From contig NVQY01000013.1 in assembly GCA_002400675.1 (NCBI GenBank), positions 5,883 to 24,162 of the forward strand: DNA of 18,280 bases. Reading direction: 5' to 3'. Position 1 is the stretch's first letter; each line of letters opens with the position of its first letter. Below, piece by piece: positions 1 to 7,334 of this stretch. The translations under genes and the position numbers were made by a program. The notes beneath the pieces are model-generated. The model ran no database searches, was not told where the DNA came from, and saw nothing but the letters and a program-made list of their open reading frames with translations. The stretch comes from Paracoccaceae bacterium. GTDB lineage: Bacteria; Pseudomonadota; Alphaproteobacteria; Rhodobacterales; Rhodobacteraceae.

Positions 1-150
1 GTCGTGGTGGACCGTGATCGGCCCGCTTTGGCCCGGTTGGTCGATCTGGCCCAAAATGGCCACCATCGGCCCCGGAGGCTCAAGGCCACGCACGTCAATA
101 TGCAGCCCGTCCGCATCCATCCAATGCCTGCCCGGAAGCCCGCTTTTCAT
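1..150 (-). CDS. DUF2249 domain protein (partial, 3' end beyond left edge)
   Basis: A frame opens at ATG 150 (minus) and stays open to the window edge, giving 50 visible residues. It begins [15 protein letters not shown] and contains the stretch IDVRGLEPPGPMVAIL at about residues 18-33, which matches the start of DUF2249 domains (LDVRGL-PPEP-L pattern). The start overlaps the hcrB stop as ATGA, so it is translationally coupled and is the fourth gene of the hcrCAB operon. DUF2249 proteins have no settled biochemical role. They are small cytosolic proteins often found near anaerobic or redox genes and related in fold to TusA-like proteins. A maturation or accessory role for the metalloenzyme is possible but is only inferred from position. 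The C-terminal part is not visible, so a fusion to another domain cannot be excluded. Confidence 0.7.
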   Translation of the reverse strand, partial: MKSGLPGRHWMDADGLHIDVRGLEPPGPMVAILGQIDQPGQSGPITVHHD

Positions 151-1115
151 AGCAACCCACGCGCCAGTCGCACGGCCACAGCCGCCACCGACAAGCGCCG
201 GTAATGCGGGGCGATGGTGGTGGTCCGTTGCGGCGATACGGTTTTTTGAACCAACTTGCCTAGCGTGGCGAAATAGGCGTCCGGGTCGTCGTCGGGGCCT
301 AACGCGGCCTCCATCTCCACCCGCACCGGACGCGAATTGGTGCCGGTGATCGCCATCCGGAACGCCCGCGCGCCATTGTCCTCGCGCGCACAAGCCACCG
401 CCACCCCGGCCAGCGGAAAGTCGATCGCCCTGCGCACCCGGATCTTTTCATAGCCCGAAGGCGCATCTGAAGGGGGAAGGGTCACGGCCAGCAAAATCTC
501 GTCCTTGTCGATGGTCAGATATTCGGCCCCATCTTCCCGGTAAAGTGCGTCCACTGCAAGCTGTCTGATCCCGCCCGGCCCGGCGATGTCCACAACACCC
601 CCCAGCACCATCAATGCCGGGGCCAAATCGCCGCAAAACGCCGCGCGGCATCGGTTGCCCTTGGGGGCCACATGGCAGATATCGCCGCGATATTTCAGGC
701 AAAAGTCGTTGGATTTCCGCCACCAGTGGCTTTGGTTGTAATAAAAACACCGCGTGTCGAGGCACAGGTTTCCGCCCAAGGTTGCCGCCTCGCGATGGGT
801 TGGTCCGGCCACCACGCGGGCGGCCTGGGACAGGGCGGTGTAGGTGGCGGCAATCGCGGGGCTTTCAGCCAATTCGCGCAAGGAAACACCGGCACCAATG
901 CGCAGACCATCGGCGGTTTCCTCAACGATTTTCAGGCTGGCAATACGGCTGATATCCACCAGCGTTTGCGCCTCTACCAGCCCCCGGCGCATGTTGACGA
1001 TCAGGTCGGTGCCCCCGGCGCAAATTCGCGCGCCCGGTGCGTCGCGCAACAGGGCCAAGGCCGCGTCCACGGTTTGGGGATGCTCTAAGGTGAAATCGGG
1101 CAGCGGGTCGTTCAT
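147..1115 (-). CDS. hcrB: 4-hydroxybenzoyl-CoA reductase, FAD/[4Fe-4S] beta subunit
   Basis: This 322-residue protein is the flavin subunit of a xanthine-oxidase-family enzyme that reductively removes the para-hydroxyl of 4-hydroxybenzoyl-CoA to give benzoyl-CoA. The FAD-binding motif [15 protein letters not shown] lies at 31-45 and [12 protein letters not shown] at 112-123. Between the FAD motif and the rest of the domain is the insertion unique to this enzyme. Cys123, Cys139, Cys147 and Cys156 have spacings of 16, 8 and 9, identical as I recall them to the [4Fe-4S] ligands of Thauera HcrB (Cys122/138/146/155). That cluster is absent from ordinary xanthine or CO dehydrogenase medium subunits, which makes the assignment specific. 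The start ATG at 1115 overlaps the hcrA stop (ATGA), and its own stop overlaps the next gene. Order in transcription is hcrC, hcrA, hcrB, DUF2249. Confidence 0.92.
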   Translation of the reverse strand: MNDPLPDFTLEHPQTVDAALALLRDAPGARICAGGTDLIVNMRRGLVEAQTLVDISRIASLKIVEETADGLRIGAGVSLRELAESPAIAATYTALSQAARVVAGPTHREAATLGGNLCLDTRCFYYNQSHWWRKSNDFCLKYRGDICHVAPKGNRCRAAFCGDLAPALMVLGGVVDIAGPGGIRQLAVDALYREDGAEYLTIDKDEILLAVTLPPSDAPSGYEKIRVRRAIDFPLAGVAVACAREDNGARAFRMAITGTNSRPVRVEMEAALGPDDDPDAYFATLGKLVQKTVSPQRTTTIAPHYRRLSVAAVAVRLARGLL

Positions 1116-3421
1116 GCCATGGCCTCCTTCTTGCGGGCGGCCTTGCGGTATTTGATCAGCGCGGCCAGCACCCTATCCGGGGTCAGCGGCAGGAAACCGG
1201 CATCCAGCCCGACCGCATCGGCCACCGCATTGACCAGCGCCGGCGGGAACCCGGACAGCGCGCCTTCGCCCGCTTCCTTGGCCCCAAACGGCCCCAGCGG
1301 GTCGATGGTCTCAACAATCTGCACGTCGATTTCGGGTGAATCGGCGATGGTGGGAAACCGGTAATCAAGGAAATTGGCATGTGCGGGCAAGCCCTCCACA
1401 TAGCGGGTTTCCTCGCATAATCCCTGACCCATTCCCATCCAGACCGACCCTTCGATCTGGCCCTCGACGGCCAGCGGATTGATGGCAAAACCGCAATCCA
1501 GCGCCACCCAGACCTTATGCACGCGGATTTGCCCGGTGTCGGCGTCAACCTCGACCTCGGCCACCTGCGCGGCATAGGAAAACCCCATGGTTGACCCGAC
1601 TGCGCCGCCGCGATGCTTGCCGCCCTGCGCCTTGATCGGCGTGGTAAAGGTGCCCTTGACGGTGATGGTGCCTTCCTCGGCCAGCGCGGCGATGGCGACC
1701 TCCTGAAACGACAATTCCGACTGCGAGGCGTCGCGGATAAAGAACGTCTCGCCCTCGACTTCGATGTCCTCCGGCGCGACCTCCAGCTTTTTGGCCGCCG
1801 CGTTCACCAGTTTCTCGCGCAAGGCGCGCGCGGCCTCGATGGCGGCGTTGCCGACCATGAACGTGACGCGGCTGGAATAGGACCCGTTGTCCTTGGGGGT
1901 GATCACGCTGTCATTGGTCACCACGCGCACGCGCGCCATGTCGATGCAAAGGATTTCGGCGGCAGCAATGGCAACGATGGTGGATGACCCCTGACCGATG
2001 TCCGACGCCCCGGTCAGCACCGTGACCGAGCCGTCAAAATCCAGCTTCATCGACACCACTGCGTGCGGCTCTCCGGTCCAGTGCACCGGCTTGGCCGCTC
2101 CGCTGACGTAATGCGAACAGGCCATGCCAAGGCCGCGCCCCGGTGGCAGATTGCCCCGGCGCCGGTCCCAACCACTGGCGGTTTGCACCTTGTCCAGACA
2201 TTCCCCCAACCCATAGGAATTGATCATCAGGCCATTATCCGTGAACATCGGCGCGGCCAGCAGATTGGCGCGCCGCACCGCAAACGGGTCAAGCCCAAGA
2301 TCGCGCGCCATCCGGTCCAAAAGGCATTCAAAAGCGTGGCGCACATCCACCGTGCCGTGGCCGCGCATCGCTCCGCAGGGCGGTGTGTTGGTATAGACGC
2401 GGTAACCGTCGTATTTCACCGCCGGCACCCGGTAAATCCCTTGCAACAGCGCCCCGGCATACAGGATCGTCACCAACCCGTAACCGGCATAAGCCCCGCC
2501 GGCCATCACCACTTCGCATTCAACAGCCGTAATCTGGCCGGTGTCTGTAAGGCCGATTTTCAGCCGTACCCGCGTGTCAGGACGCCCCCGATGGGTCAGG
2601 AAACTTTCCTCGCGCGACAACCGCATCATCACCCGCCCCCCGGCCCTGCGGGCCAGAAGCGCGGCGATGATTTCAAAGTTCAGGGTTTCCGTGCGCGCGC
2701 CAAATCCACCACCGACAAAGGGTTTCACCACGCGGATCTGTGCGCTGTCCATTTCAAGGCACCGCGCCAGCATCAGGTGCACATAAAACGGCACCTGCGA
2801 CACCGAATGCAGCGTCAGACGCGCGCGCTCCGGGTCATATTCGGCCAAGGCGGCGTGCGGTTCCATCTGCGCGTGGTTGATTTCGGCACACTCAAAGATG
2901 TCCTCGCGCACAAGGGCGGCGTCCGCGAACCCGGCGGCAACCTCGCCAAAGCTGTGATGCACCTCGCGTTCCAGATTGCCGGGTTTGTTGTCGTGCAACT
3001 GTGCGGCATCCGGCGCGCGGGCCTCCTGCGCGGTATAGCAGGCGGGCAGGGGGGTGATTTCCAGCTCGATCAACTCCAGCGCGCGTTCAGCCGTTTGCGC
3101 GTCGATGGCGGCGACGGCGGCCACGGGTTCGCCGCGATAGCGCACAATGTCGCGCGCCATCGGGTACTCGTTCATGGCAATCGGAATGACGCCATAGGTC
3201 AGCGCGCAATCTTCGCCGGTGACGATTGCCACAACCCCGTCAAGTGCTGCGGCGCGGCTGGTATCAAGGCGGGTAATGCGCCCGTGACTGACCGGGGACC
3301 GCAATATCCGCCCCACCAGACAATCGCCGGTTTCCAGATCGGCGGTAAATTTTGCCCGCCCGGTGACCTTTTCGATGCCGTCGATCAGCGGCTGACGACT
3401 GCCTGCGATGGGGGCGTTCAT
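1112..3421 (-). CDS. hcrA: 4-hydroxybenzoyl-CoA reductase, molybdopterin alpha subunit
   Basis: The catalytic large subunit is 769 residues from the chosen start. It binds molybdopterin cytosine dinucleotide and carries the hydroxybenzoyl-CoA site. Visible motifs are an N-terminal aldehyde oxidase/xanthine dehydrogenase a/b hammerhead ([11 protein letters not shown] near the start), the glycine-rich cofactor motif [27 protein letters not shown], and [15 protein letters not shown] near the C-terminus, whose Glu (about residue 719) matches the active-site glutamate of the family. An upstream in-frame start (3496) would add 25 residues. I prefer 3421 because its ATG overlaps the hcrC stop (ATGA) and the protein then begins [15 protein letters not shown], a normal beginning for the family. 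Related enzymes such as nicotinate dehydrogenase are less likely because hcrB has the diagnostic 4Fe-4S insertion. Confidence 0.9.
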   Translation of the reverse strand: MNAPIAGSRQPLIDGIEKVTGRAKFTADLETGDCLVGRILRSPVSHGRITRLDTSRAAALDGVVAIVTGEDCALTYGVIPIAMNEYPMARDIVRYRGEPVAAVAAIDAQTAERALELIELEITPLPACYTAQEARAPDAAQLHDNKPGNLEREVHHSFGEVAAGFADAALVREDIFECAEINHAQMEPHAALAEYDPERARLTLHSVSQVPFYVHLMLARCLEMDSAQIRVVKPFVGGGFGARTETLNFEIIAALLARRAGGRVMMRLSREESFLTHRGRPDTRVRLKIGLTDTGQITAVECEVVMAGGAYAGYGLVTILYAGALLQGIYRVPAVKYDGYRVYTNTPPCGAMRGHGTVDVRHAFECLLDRMARDLGLDPFAVRRANLLAAPMFTDNGLMINSYGLGECLDKVQTASGWDRRRGNLPPGRGLGMACSHYVSGAAKPVHWTGEPHAVVSMKLDFDGSVTVLTGASDIGQGSSTIVAIAAAEILCIDMARVRVVTNDSVITPKDNGSYSSRVTFMVGNAAIEAARALREKLVNAAAKKLEVAPEDIEVEGETFFIRDASQSELSFQEVAIAALAEEGTITVKGTFTTPIKAQGGKHRGGAVGSTMGFSYAAQVAEVEVDADTGQIRVHKVWVALDCGFAINPLAVEGQIEGSVWMGMGQGLCEETRYVEGLPAHANFLDYRFPTIADSPEIDVQIVETIDPLGPFGAKEAGEGALSGFPPALVNAVADAVGLDAGFLPLTPDRVLAALIKYRKAARKKEAMA

Positions 3422-3897
3422 GTGGTGGCCTCGCGCGTGGCCTGTGCGGCAGCCCGCACCGAGCGGATGATTTTGACGTACCCCGTACAACGACACAAAT
3501 TGCCGCCAAGCGCTTGTTTTATCTGGCCGTCATCGGGGTCTGGAGTATCACGCAGCAGGCTGGTCGCGGCCATGATCATCCCCGGCGTGCAAAACCCACA
3601 CTGGGCACCAAGGTGTTCATGAAAGGCGCGCTGCAAGGCCGACAGGTGCCCATTGGTCGCCTGCCCCTCGATGGTTTCCACCTTTGCGCCGTCGCAACTG
3701 GCGGTCAGGGTGATGCAGGCCAGTCGCGGGCGGCCATCCACCAGCACCGTGCAGGCCCCGCATTCGCCACCGTCACAGCCGCGCTTGGCCCCGGTCAACT
3801 GATGCGCATCACGTAGATGGTCGATCAGCAGGCTTGTGTCGGCGACTGCATCCTGCTTGGGTATCCCATTGATATTAAGGCTGACAATCCGCTTCAT
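3418..3897 (-). CDS. hcrC: 4-hydroxybenzoyl-CoA reductase, 2x[2Fe-2S] gamma subunit
   Basis: The small iron-sulfur subunit has 159 residues. The plant-type [2Fe-2S] cluster ligands are Cys41, Cys46, Cys49 and Cys61 (motif [15 protein letters not shown]), and the helical [2Fe-2S] domain has Cys100, Cys103, Cys135 and Cys137 (CGFCTPGM and CRCTGY). These pass electrons to the molybdenum site in HcrA. The frame remains open upstream to 4008, but the extra 37 residues do not resemble the family. ATG 3897 has an AAGAGG ribosome site about 8 bases upstream and begins [13 protein letters not shown], normal for these proteins. This is the first gene of the operon, and its promoter region carries the 20-bp shared element at 3932-3951. 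The low-potential enzyme class is oxygen sensitive, so use under low oxygen or in a protected context is expected. Confidence 0.92.
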   Translation of the reverse strand: MKRIVSLNINGIPKQDAVADTSLLIDHLRDAHQLTGAKRGCDGGECGACTVLVDGRPRLACITLTASCDGAKVETIEGQATNGHLSALQRAFHEHLGAQCGFCTPGMIMAATSLLRDTPDPDDGQIKQALGGNLCRCTGYVKIIRSVRAAAQATREATT

Positions 3898-3931
3898 CCG
3901 GGGCCTCTTGCGTTGGAATCTCTGTAAAACA

Positions 3932-3951
3932 ATATAACAGTACCATAATAC
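3932..3951. promoter_or_regulatory. Shared operator-like element upstream of hcrC
   Basis: ATATAACAGTACCATAATAC sits 35-54 bases upstream of the hcrC ATG and is about 165 bases from the acetyltransferase start on the other side. It matches the element at 5529-5548 in 16 of 20 positions, including TATAACAGTAC unbroken and AATAC at the same offset. Both copies are imperfect dyads centred on GTAC. I infer a binding site for a regulator of the aromatic genes; the Rrf2 protein at 4649-5089 is the local candidate. On the hcrC-coding strand the sequence includes TGTTATAT, which could double as an extended -10. Confidence 0.6.
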
Positions 3952-4032
3952 CGGAATAGGTGCTAATAGATAATTGCCCCACCCGCGCCCCACCATGAAG
4001 GGCGACATGGGGCAGGACGGCCAGATTGGTTG

Positions 4033-4051
4033 CCAGAACAGGGCCTTCTGG
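4033..4051. repeat. Inverted repeat in hcrC/acetyltransferase intergenic region
   Basis: Perfect 6-bp arms CCAGAA and TTCTGG are separated by 7 bases (CAGGGCC). A second short hairpin, GTTCGC-GCGT-GCGAAC, lies at 4066-4081, just before the acetyltransferase ribosome site. Either could be an operator or leader structure for the plus-strand genes. Neither is followed by a T tract, so they do not look like terminators. The functional meaning is unknown. Confidence 0.35.
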
Positions 4052-4115
4052 TTTAGGTCTAACGGGTTCGCGCGTGCGAACAGAACCCGACGGGCACAAG
4101 GTGAATGGCGGCGAT

Positions 4116-4613
4116 ATGAACGACACCAATACAGCGAACACGCCCGAAATGCCGGGCACCTCTGACATCCGCCGGGTGCGCAAAGGCGATCTGGATCACG
4201 TCATCGACCTGGACGCGCGGGTCACGGGCCAGGCAAAACCCGACTATTGGCGCGACATCTTTGAACGCTACGCCACACGGCGGCTGGACGAACGGTTCTT
4301 CCTGATTGCCCAAAGCGGCGATCAGACCGGCGACCACCCGATCCTTGGCTATATCGTCGGCGAAGTGCGCGGCTGGGAATTCGGATCAGAGCCCTGCGGC
4401 TGGATATTCGCCTTTTCGGTGGAGCCCGACACCAGACAACAAGGCGTGGGCGAACACCTGTTTCAGGCCATGTCAGCCGCGTTCAAATCTGCCGGAATTG
4501 GCACCATGCGCACCATGGTCGCGCGTCAGAACCAGTTGCACATGGCGTTTTTCCGCAGCGAAGGCATGGTCGCGGGGCCATATATCCAACTCGAAATGGA
4601 AATTGACGATTAG
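4116..4613 (+). CDS. GNAT-family N-acetyltransferase (BadL-like)
   Basis: This 165-residue protein has a single GNAT domain. The acetyl-CoA pyrophosphate-binding motif (R/Q-x-x-G-x-G) is seen as TRQQGVG at 106-112 after the beta-strand FAFSVEPD, and the C-terminal half (MRTMVARQNQLHMAFFRSEGM) has the usual motif-B helix and GNAT ending. I chose ATG 4116 because AAGGTG lies about 12 bases upstream; the frame is open further upstream to 4026 but that part does not look like protein. The gene is followed after 35 bases by an Rrf2 regulator. In Rhodopseudomonas palustris, badL (acetyltransferase) is paired with badM (Rrf2), and BadL acetylates aminobenzoates to make the BadM effector. The same pairing beside hydroxybenzoyl-CoA genes suggests a similar role, but the substrate cannot be read from the sequence. 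Confidence 0.8.
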   Translation: MNDTNTANTPEMPGTSDIRRVRKGDLDHVIDLDARVTGQAKPDYWRDIFERYATRRLDERFFLIAQSGDQTGDHPILGYIVGEVRGWEFGSEPCGWIFAFSVEPDTRQQGVGEHLFQAMSAAFKSAGIGTMRTMVARQNQLHMAFFRSEGMVAGPYIQLEMEIDD

Positions 4614-4648
4614 GCCGCTGTGCGGTCGCAGGAAATGGGAATGACAAG

Positions 4649-5089
4649 GTGCAGAAATCAAGCCGACTGGCAATTTACGCCCTGATCGAACTGGCCGCTG
4701 ACCCGGACCGGCAGGTGTCGGTGTCTGAGATCGGCGAGAAATACCGCGTGTCGTCGCATCATCTGGCCAAGGTGATGCACACGCTGGGCCGGGCCGGGCT
4801 GGTGCGCTCGATCCGCGGGGTTGGCGGCGGCTATAGTTTCAGCGGCAATGCCAAGCGCACCACACTGTTGGAGATCATCGAGCTGTTCGAGGACCGGACC
4901 GGCGATTGCAAGTTAAGCGACCCCACGGTGGCGACCCCGGCCGAGTGGGTTTTGTTCGACGTAACCTGCGAGATCGACGAAATATCGCGGGCGACCTTTG
5001 GCGCGATCACCCTGTCGACCATGCTCAAACAGATCGACCGACGCAACCGGGTGACCGGCAGTGGCACCCGGCAAAAGGTGCAGGTCTAG
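4649..5089 (+). CDS. Rrf2-family transcriptional regulator (BadM-like)
   Basis: The 146-residue protein begins at GTG 4649, with GGGA 9-12 bases upstream; no in-frame ATG is available nearby. The winged helix-turn-helix is typical of Rrf2 proteins: the recognition helix lies around SSHHLAKVMHTLGRAGLV (35-52), followed by the wing RGVGGGY (56-62). Iron-sulfur members such as IscR and NsrR have three clustered cysteines. This protein has only Cys87 and Cys107, so a canonical [2Fe-2S] site is not evident and an organic effector is more likely. It probably shares a transcript with the upstream acetyltransferase. Its position between hcrCAB and the CoA ligase, both preceded by the same 20-bp element, suggests a local repressor like BadM of benzoate metabolism. 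The exact orthology is not proven. Confidence 0.85.
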   Translation: MQKSSRLAIYALIELAADPDRQVSVSEIGEKYRVSSHHLAKVMHTLGRAGLVRSIRGVGGGYSFSGNAKRTTLLEIIELFEDRTGDCKLSDPTVATPAEWVLFDVTCEIDEISRATFGAITLSTMLKQIDRRNRVTGSGTRQKVQV

Positions 5090-5091
5090 CG

Positions 5092-5496
5092 CTACGGGTC
5101 GGCGGGGATCACTGCCGTCGCCTCAAGTTCGACCTTGCCGGGGTGGTCCAGCAGGTCAGAGACAAAAATCATGCTCATCGCCGGATAGTGCGTGCCCATA
5201 AGGTCGCGCCAGATCGCCCCAAGGCGTTTGCGCGATGCCAGATACTCCGGCTTGTCACAGCAATAGACAGTCATCCGACAGATGTGTTCCGGCCCACCTC
5301 CGCCCGTGGCCAGCACCGCCAGCACGTTCTTTAGCGCCTGTTCGAACTGCGGCGCAAGGTCTTCGCTTGCGAACACCTGATCGGCGCTCCAACCGACCTG
5401 CCCGGCGATATAGATCGTGTGGCCGCCGGGGGGTGTTTTGATGCCGTTGGAATAGCCGATCGGCGCGGCCCAGCCTTCGGGAAGCAGCGTTTGCAT
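5092..5496 (-). CDS. RidA/YjgF/UK114-family protein lacking the catalytic arginine
   Basis: This is a 134-residue single-domain Rid protein. Characteristic stretches are YIAGQVGW (29-36), the LAPQFEQALKNVLAVL helix (47-62) and the C-terminal VELEATAVIPAD (122-133). In archetypal RidA, a 2-aminoacrylate/imine deaminase, Arg105 lies in an FPARS motif; here the matching place reads YPAMS with Met107. It therefore belongs with Rid subfamilies that lack the deaminase arginine, and its activity is unknown. I chose ATG 5496 because GGAG lies about 7 bases upstream; an ATG at 5508 lacks a ribosome site. Its stop lies 2 bases from the convergent Rrf2 stop. It is divergent from the CoA ligase and shares the promoter element at 5529-5548. 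Rid-family members are known in aminoaromatic degradation (2-aminomuconate deaminase), so a pathway role is plausible but inferred. Confidence 0.85.
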   Translation of the reverse strand: MQTLLPEGWAAPIGYSNGIKTPPGGHTIYIAGQVGWSADQVFASEDLAPQFEQALKNVLAVLATGGGGPEHICRMTVYCCDKPEYLASRKRLGAIWRDLMGTHYPAMSMIFVSDLLDHPGKVELEATAVIPADP

Positions 5497-5528
5497 GTCA
5501 ATCTCCATTTGCGCGACTCATTAAAAGC

Positions 5529-5548
5529 GTATAACAGTACGTGAATAC
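5529..5548. promoter_or_regulatory. Shared operator-like dyad in ridA/CoA-ligase divergent promoter
   Basis: GTATAACAGTACGTGAATAC lies in the 78-base gap between two divergent genes. It is an interrupted dyad (GTAT, central GTAC, ATAC) and matches the hcrC upstream element at 3932-3951. A single bound regulator here could control both ridA and the ligase. Reading toward ridA, TGTTATAC could serve as an extended -10 box. Confidence 0.65.
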
Positions 5549-5574
5549 AAGTAAAGCAGTGAAAGGCGGCTGAA

Positions 5575-7119
5575 ATGGGCAAACCAAGACATTACAACGC
5601 CGTTCAGGACATGATTGACCGCAACGTGACCGAGGGGCGCGGCGACAAACCTGCCTTTGTCGATCCTGACCGCTCGCTGACTTACAAGGCGCTGCAAACC
5701 CGCAGCAATCAGATGGCTAACATGCTGGGCGATATGGGAATTACCCGTGAAACCCGGATTGCCATGCTGATGTTCGACACGGTTGATTACCCGGTGGTGT
5801 TCTGGGGTGCGGTGCGTGCGGGGGTCATCCCAGTGTGCCTGAATACCCTGCTGACCCAAGCGCAATACGACTACATCCTGTCGGATTCCCGCGTCGAGGC
5901 ACTGTTCATTTCCGCCCCCTTGTTAGAGGTCGTGGCCCCCCTGTTGGCCGACCTCGAATTCCTGCGCCATATCATCGTGGTTGGCGGGGACGGGGGCGAT
6001 TACCCGGACCTTGCGGGGCTGCTGGACAGGGCCGATCCGGTGTTTGAAACCGTGCGGACCTGCGGCGATGAATGTGCCTTCTGGCTGTATTCCTCGGGGT
6101 CCACGGGTGATCCCAAGGGGGTGCGGCATGTGCATACCAGCCTGATGTATGTGGCAGAAAATTATGGCAAAAACGTGCTTTCCATTCAAACGGATGATGT
6201 CTGTTTCGCCGCGGCAAAGCTGTTCTTTGCCTACGGTATGGGGGCCGGCATGGGCATCCCGATGTCGGTGGGGGCCACCGTGGTCCTGTTGCCCGATCGC
6301 CCGACCCCCGCGGCGGTTCTGGGCATGTTGCGCCGGTTCAATCCCACGCTGTTCTTTGGCGTGCCGACGCTTTACGCGGCGATGTTGGCCGATGCCGATT
6401 GCCGCCCCGAGAACAGCTCTGATCGTTTGCGGCTGTGCATCTCCGCTGGCGAAGCCCTGCCCGAAGACATCGGCCTGACGTGGCGCGACCGGATGGGGGT
6501 GGATATTCTCGACGGCATCGGCTCGACCGAAATGCTGCATGTGTTCCTGTCCAACCGGCCCGGCGATATTCGCTATGGCACCTCGGGGCGGGAGATTCCG
6601 GGGTATCGGCTGCGATTGGTGGATGATGACGGGGTGGATGTGGGCGATGATGAACTGGGGGAACTACTGGTCTCGGGCGGCTCTGCTGGCGATGGATACT
6701 GGAACCAACGGGCCAAATCGCGCGCGACATTTGCCGGGGAATGGACCCACACGGGCGACAAATACACCCGCGACGCGGACGGCTATTACCATTATTGCGG
6801 GCGCACGGATGACATGTTCAAAGTGTCCGGGCGCTGGGTTTCGCCGTTTGAGGTGGAACAGGCGCTGGTGTCGCACCCGTCGGTTCTTGAGGCCGCCGTG
6901 GTCAGTCACGAGGACCGCGAAGGGCTGATCAAACCCAAGGCGTTTGTGGTGCTGAACGATGCGGGCGAGGCCGGTCAGGGGCAGATTTTCGCCAGCCTGA
7001 AGGCGCATGTGAAAGACACTGTGGGGCCGTGGAAATATCCGCGCTGGATCGACTTTGTTGACGACCTTCCCAAGACCGCAACCGGCAAGATTCAGCGATT
7101 CAAACTGCGCGAAGTTTAG
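5575..7119 (+). CDS. Benzoate/4-hydroxybenzoate-CoA ligase
   Basis: This 514-residue ANL-superfamily enzyme activates an aromatic acid with ATP and CoA through an acyl-adenylate. The P-loop is YSSGSTGDPKG at 172-182, the adenylate-binding region DGIGSTEMLHVFLSN at 313-327, the hinge GRTDDMFKVSGRWVSP at 409-424, and the C-terminal catalytic lysine is Lys505 in KTATGKIQRFK. The GSTEMLH-FLSN block and overall length are characteristic of the benzoate-CoA ligase family rather than fatty-acyl or acetyl-CoA ligases. ATG 5575 is preceded by AAAGG at about 8 bases. Because it shares an operator with hcrCAB, 4-hydroxybenzoate is the most likely substrate, but benzoate, aminobenzoate or a related acid cannot be distinguished by eye, so no symbol (badA, hbaA) is given. 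Confidence 0.9.
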   Translation: MGKPRHYNAVQDMIDRNVTEGRGDKPAFVDPDRSLTYKALQTRSNQMANMLGDMGITRETRIAMLMFDTVDYPVVFWGAVRAGVIPVCLNTLLTQAQYDYILSDSRVEALFISAPLLEVVAPLLADLEFLRHIIVVGGDGGDYPDLAGLLDRADPVFETVRTCGDECAFWLYSSGSTGDPKGVRHVHTSLMYVAENYGKNVLSIQTDDVCFAAAKLFFAYGMGAGMGIPMSVGATVVLLPDRPTPAAVLGMLRRFNPTLFFGVPTLYAAMLADADCRPENSSDRLRLCISAGEALPEDIGLTWRDRMGVDILDGIGSTEMLHVFLSNRPGDIRYGTSGREIPGYRLRLVDDDGVDVGDDELGELLVSGGSAGDGYWNQRAKSRATFAGEWTHTGDKYTRDADGYYHYCGRTDDMFKVSGRWVSPFEVEQALVSHPSVLEAAVVSHEDREGLIKPKAFVVLNDAGEAGQGQIFASLKAHVKDTVGPWKYPRWIDFVDDLPKTATGKIQRFKLREV

Positions 7120-7224
7120 CGCCGATTTGGCGGTATGTCGGATTTCCGGGCACCCACCCCCTCTGCGTGCCGGGTAGGACGAAATATATAAACCTATAGA
7201 TAACAGCGTCTTGCGCGGGGCCTG

Positions 7225-7286
7225 AAAACTAATTTCTTAATACTAAATTTTTAGTTTGACTTTTTATCGCTCCTTCTTCGATTATC
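7225..7286 (+). promoter_or_regulatory. Importer promoter with BlaI-type dyad over the -35
   Basis: A candidate sigma-70 promoter is TTGACT (7256-7261), an 18-base gap, and GATTAT (7280-7285), about 50 bases before the binding-protein ATG. Touching the -35 is the dyad TACTAAATTTTTAGTT at 7241-7256, with arms ACTAAA and TTTAGT. A wider 7-bp inverted repeat, AAACTAA (7226-7232) and TTAGTTT (7251-7257), encloses it. The 16-bp dyad matches the one before blaI (13319-13334, opposite strand) at 14 positions. A repressor bound here would block the -35. The rest of the 215-base gap (7120-7334) has only a bulged hairpin around 7148-7174 with no T tract. Confidence 0.55.
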
Positions 7287-7334
7287 CCGGAAGCTGGTGG
7301 AAACCGGTGAATTGAAACCCAGGGAGGAATAAAG

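Noticed and set aside
2063..3622. A 519-codon plus-strand open frame opposite hcrA and hcrC
   Set aside because: It is the antisense shadow of strongly supported genes in GC-rich DNA; its protein is low in recognisable motifs and rich in His, Arg and Gln, as antisense frames are.
7148..7174. Possible terminator hairpin after the CoA ligase gene
   Set aside because: The stem CCGGGCAC with GTGCCGGG needs a bulged G and is not followed by a T run, so it was not listed as a terminator.
7196..7210. A partial match (ATAACAG) to the hcr/ligase operator in the gap before the importer
   Set aside because: Only seven bases match and the GTAC centre and AATAC arm are missing, so it is not evidence that the aromatic regulator controls the importer.
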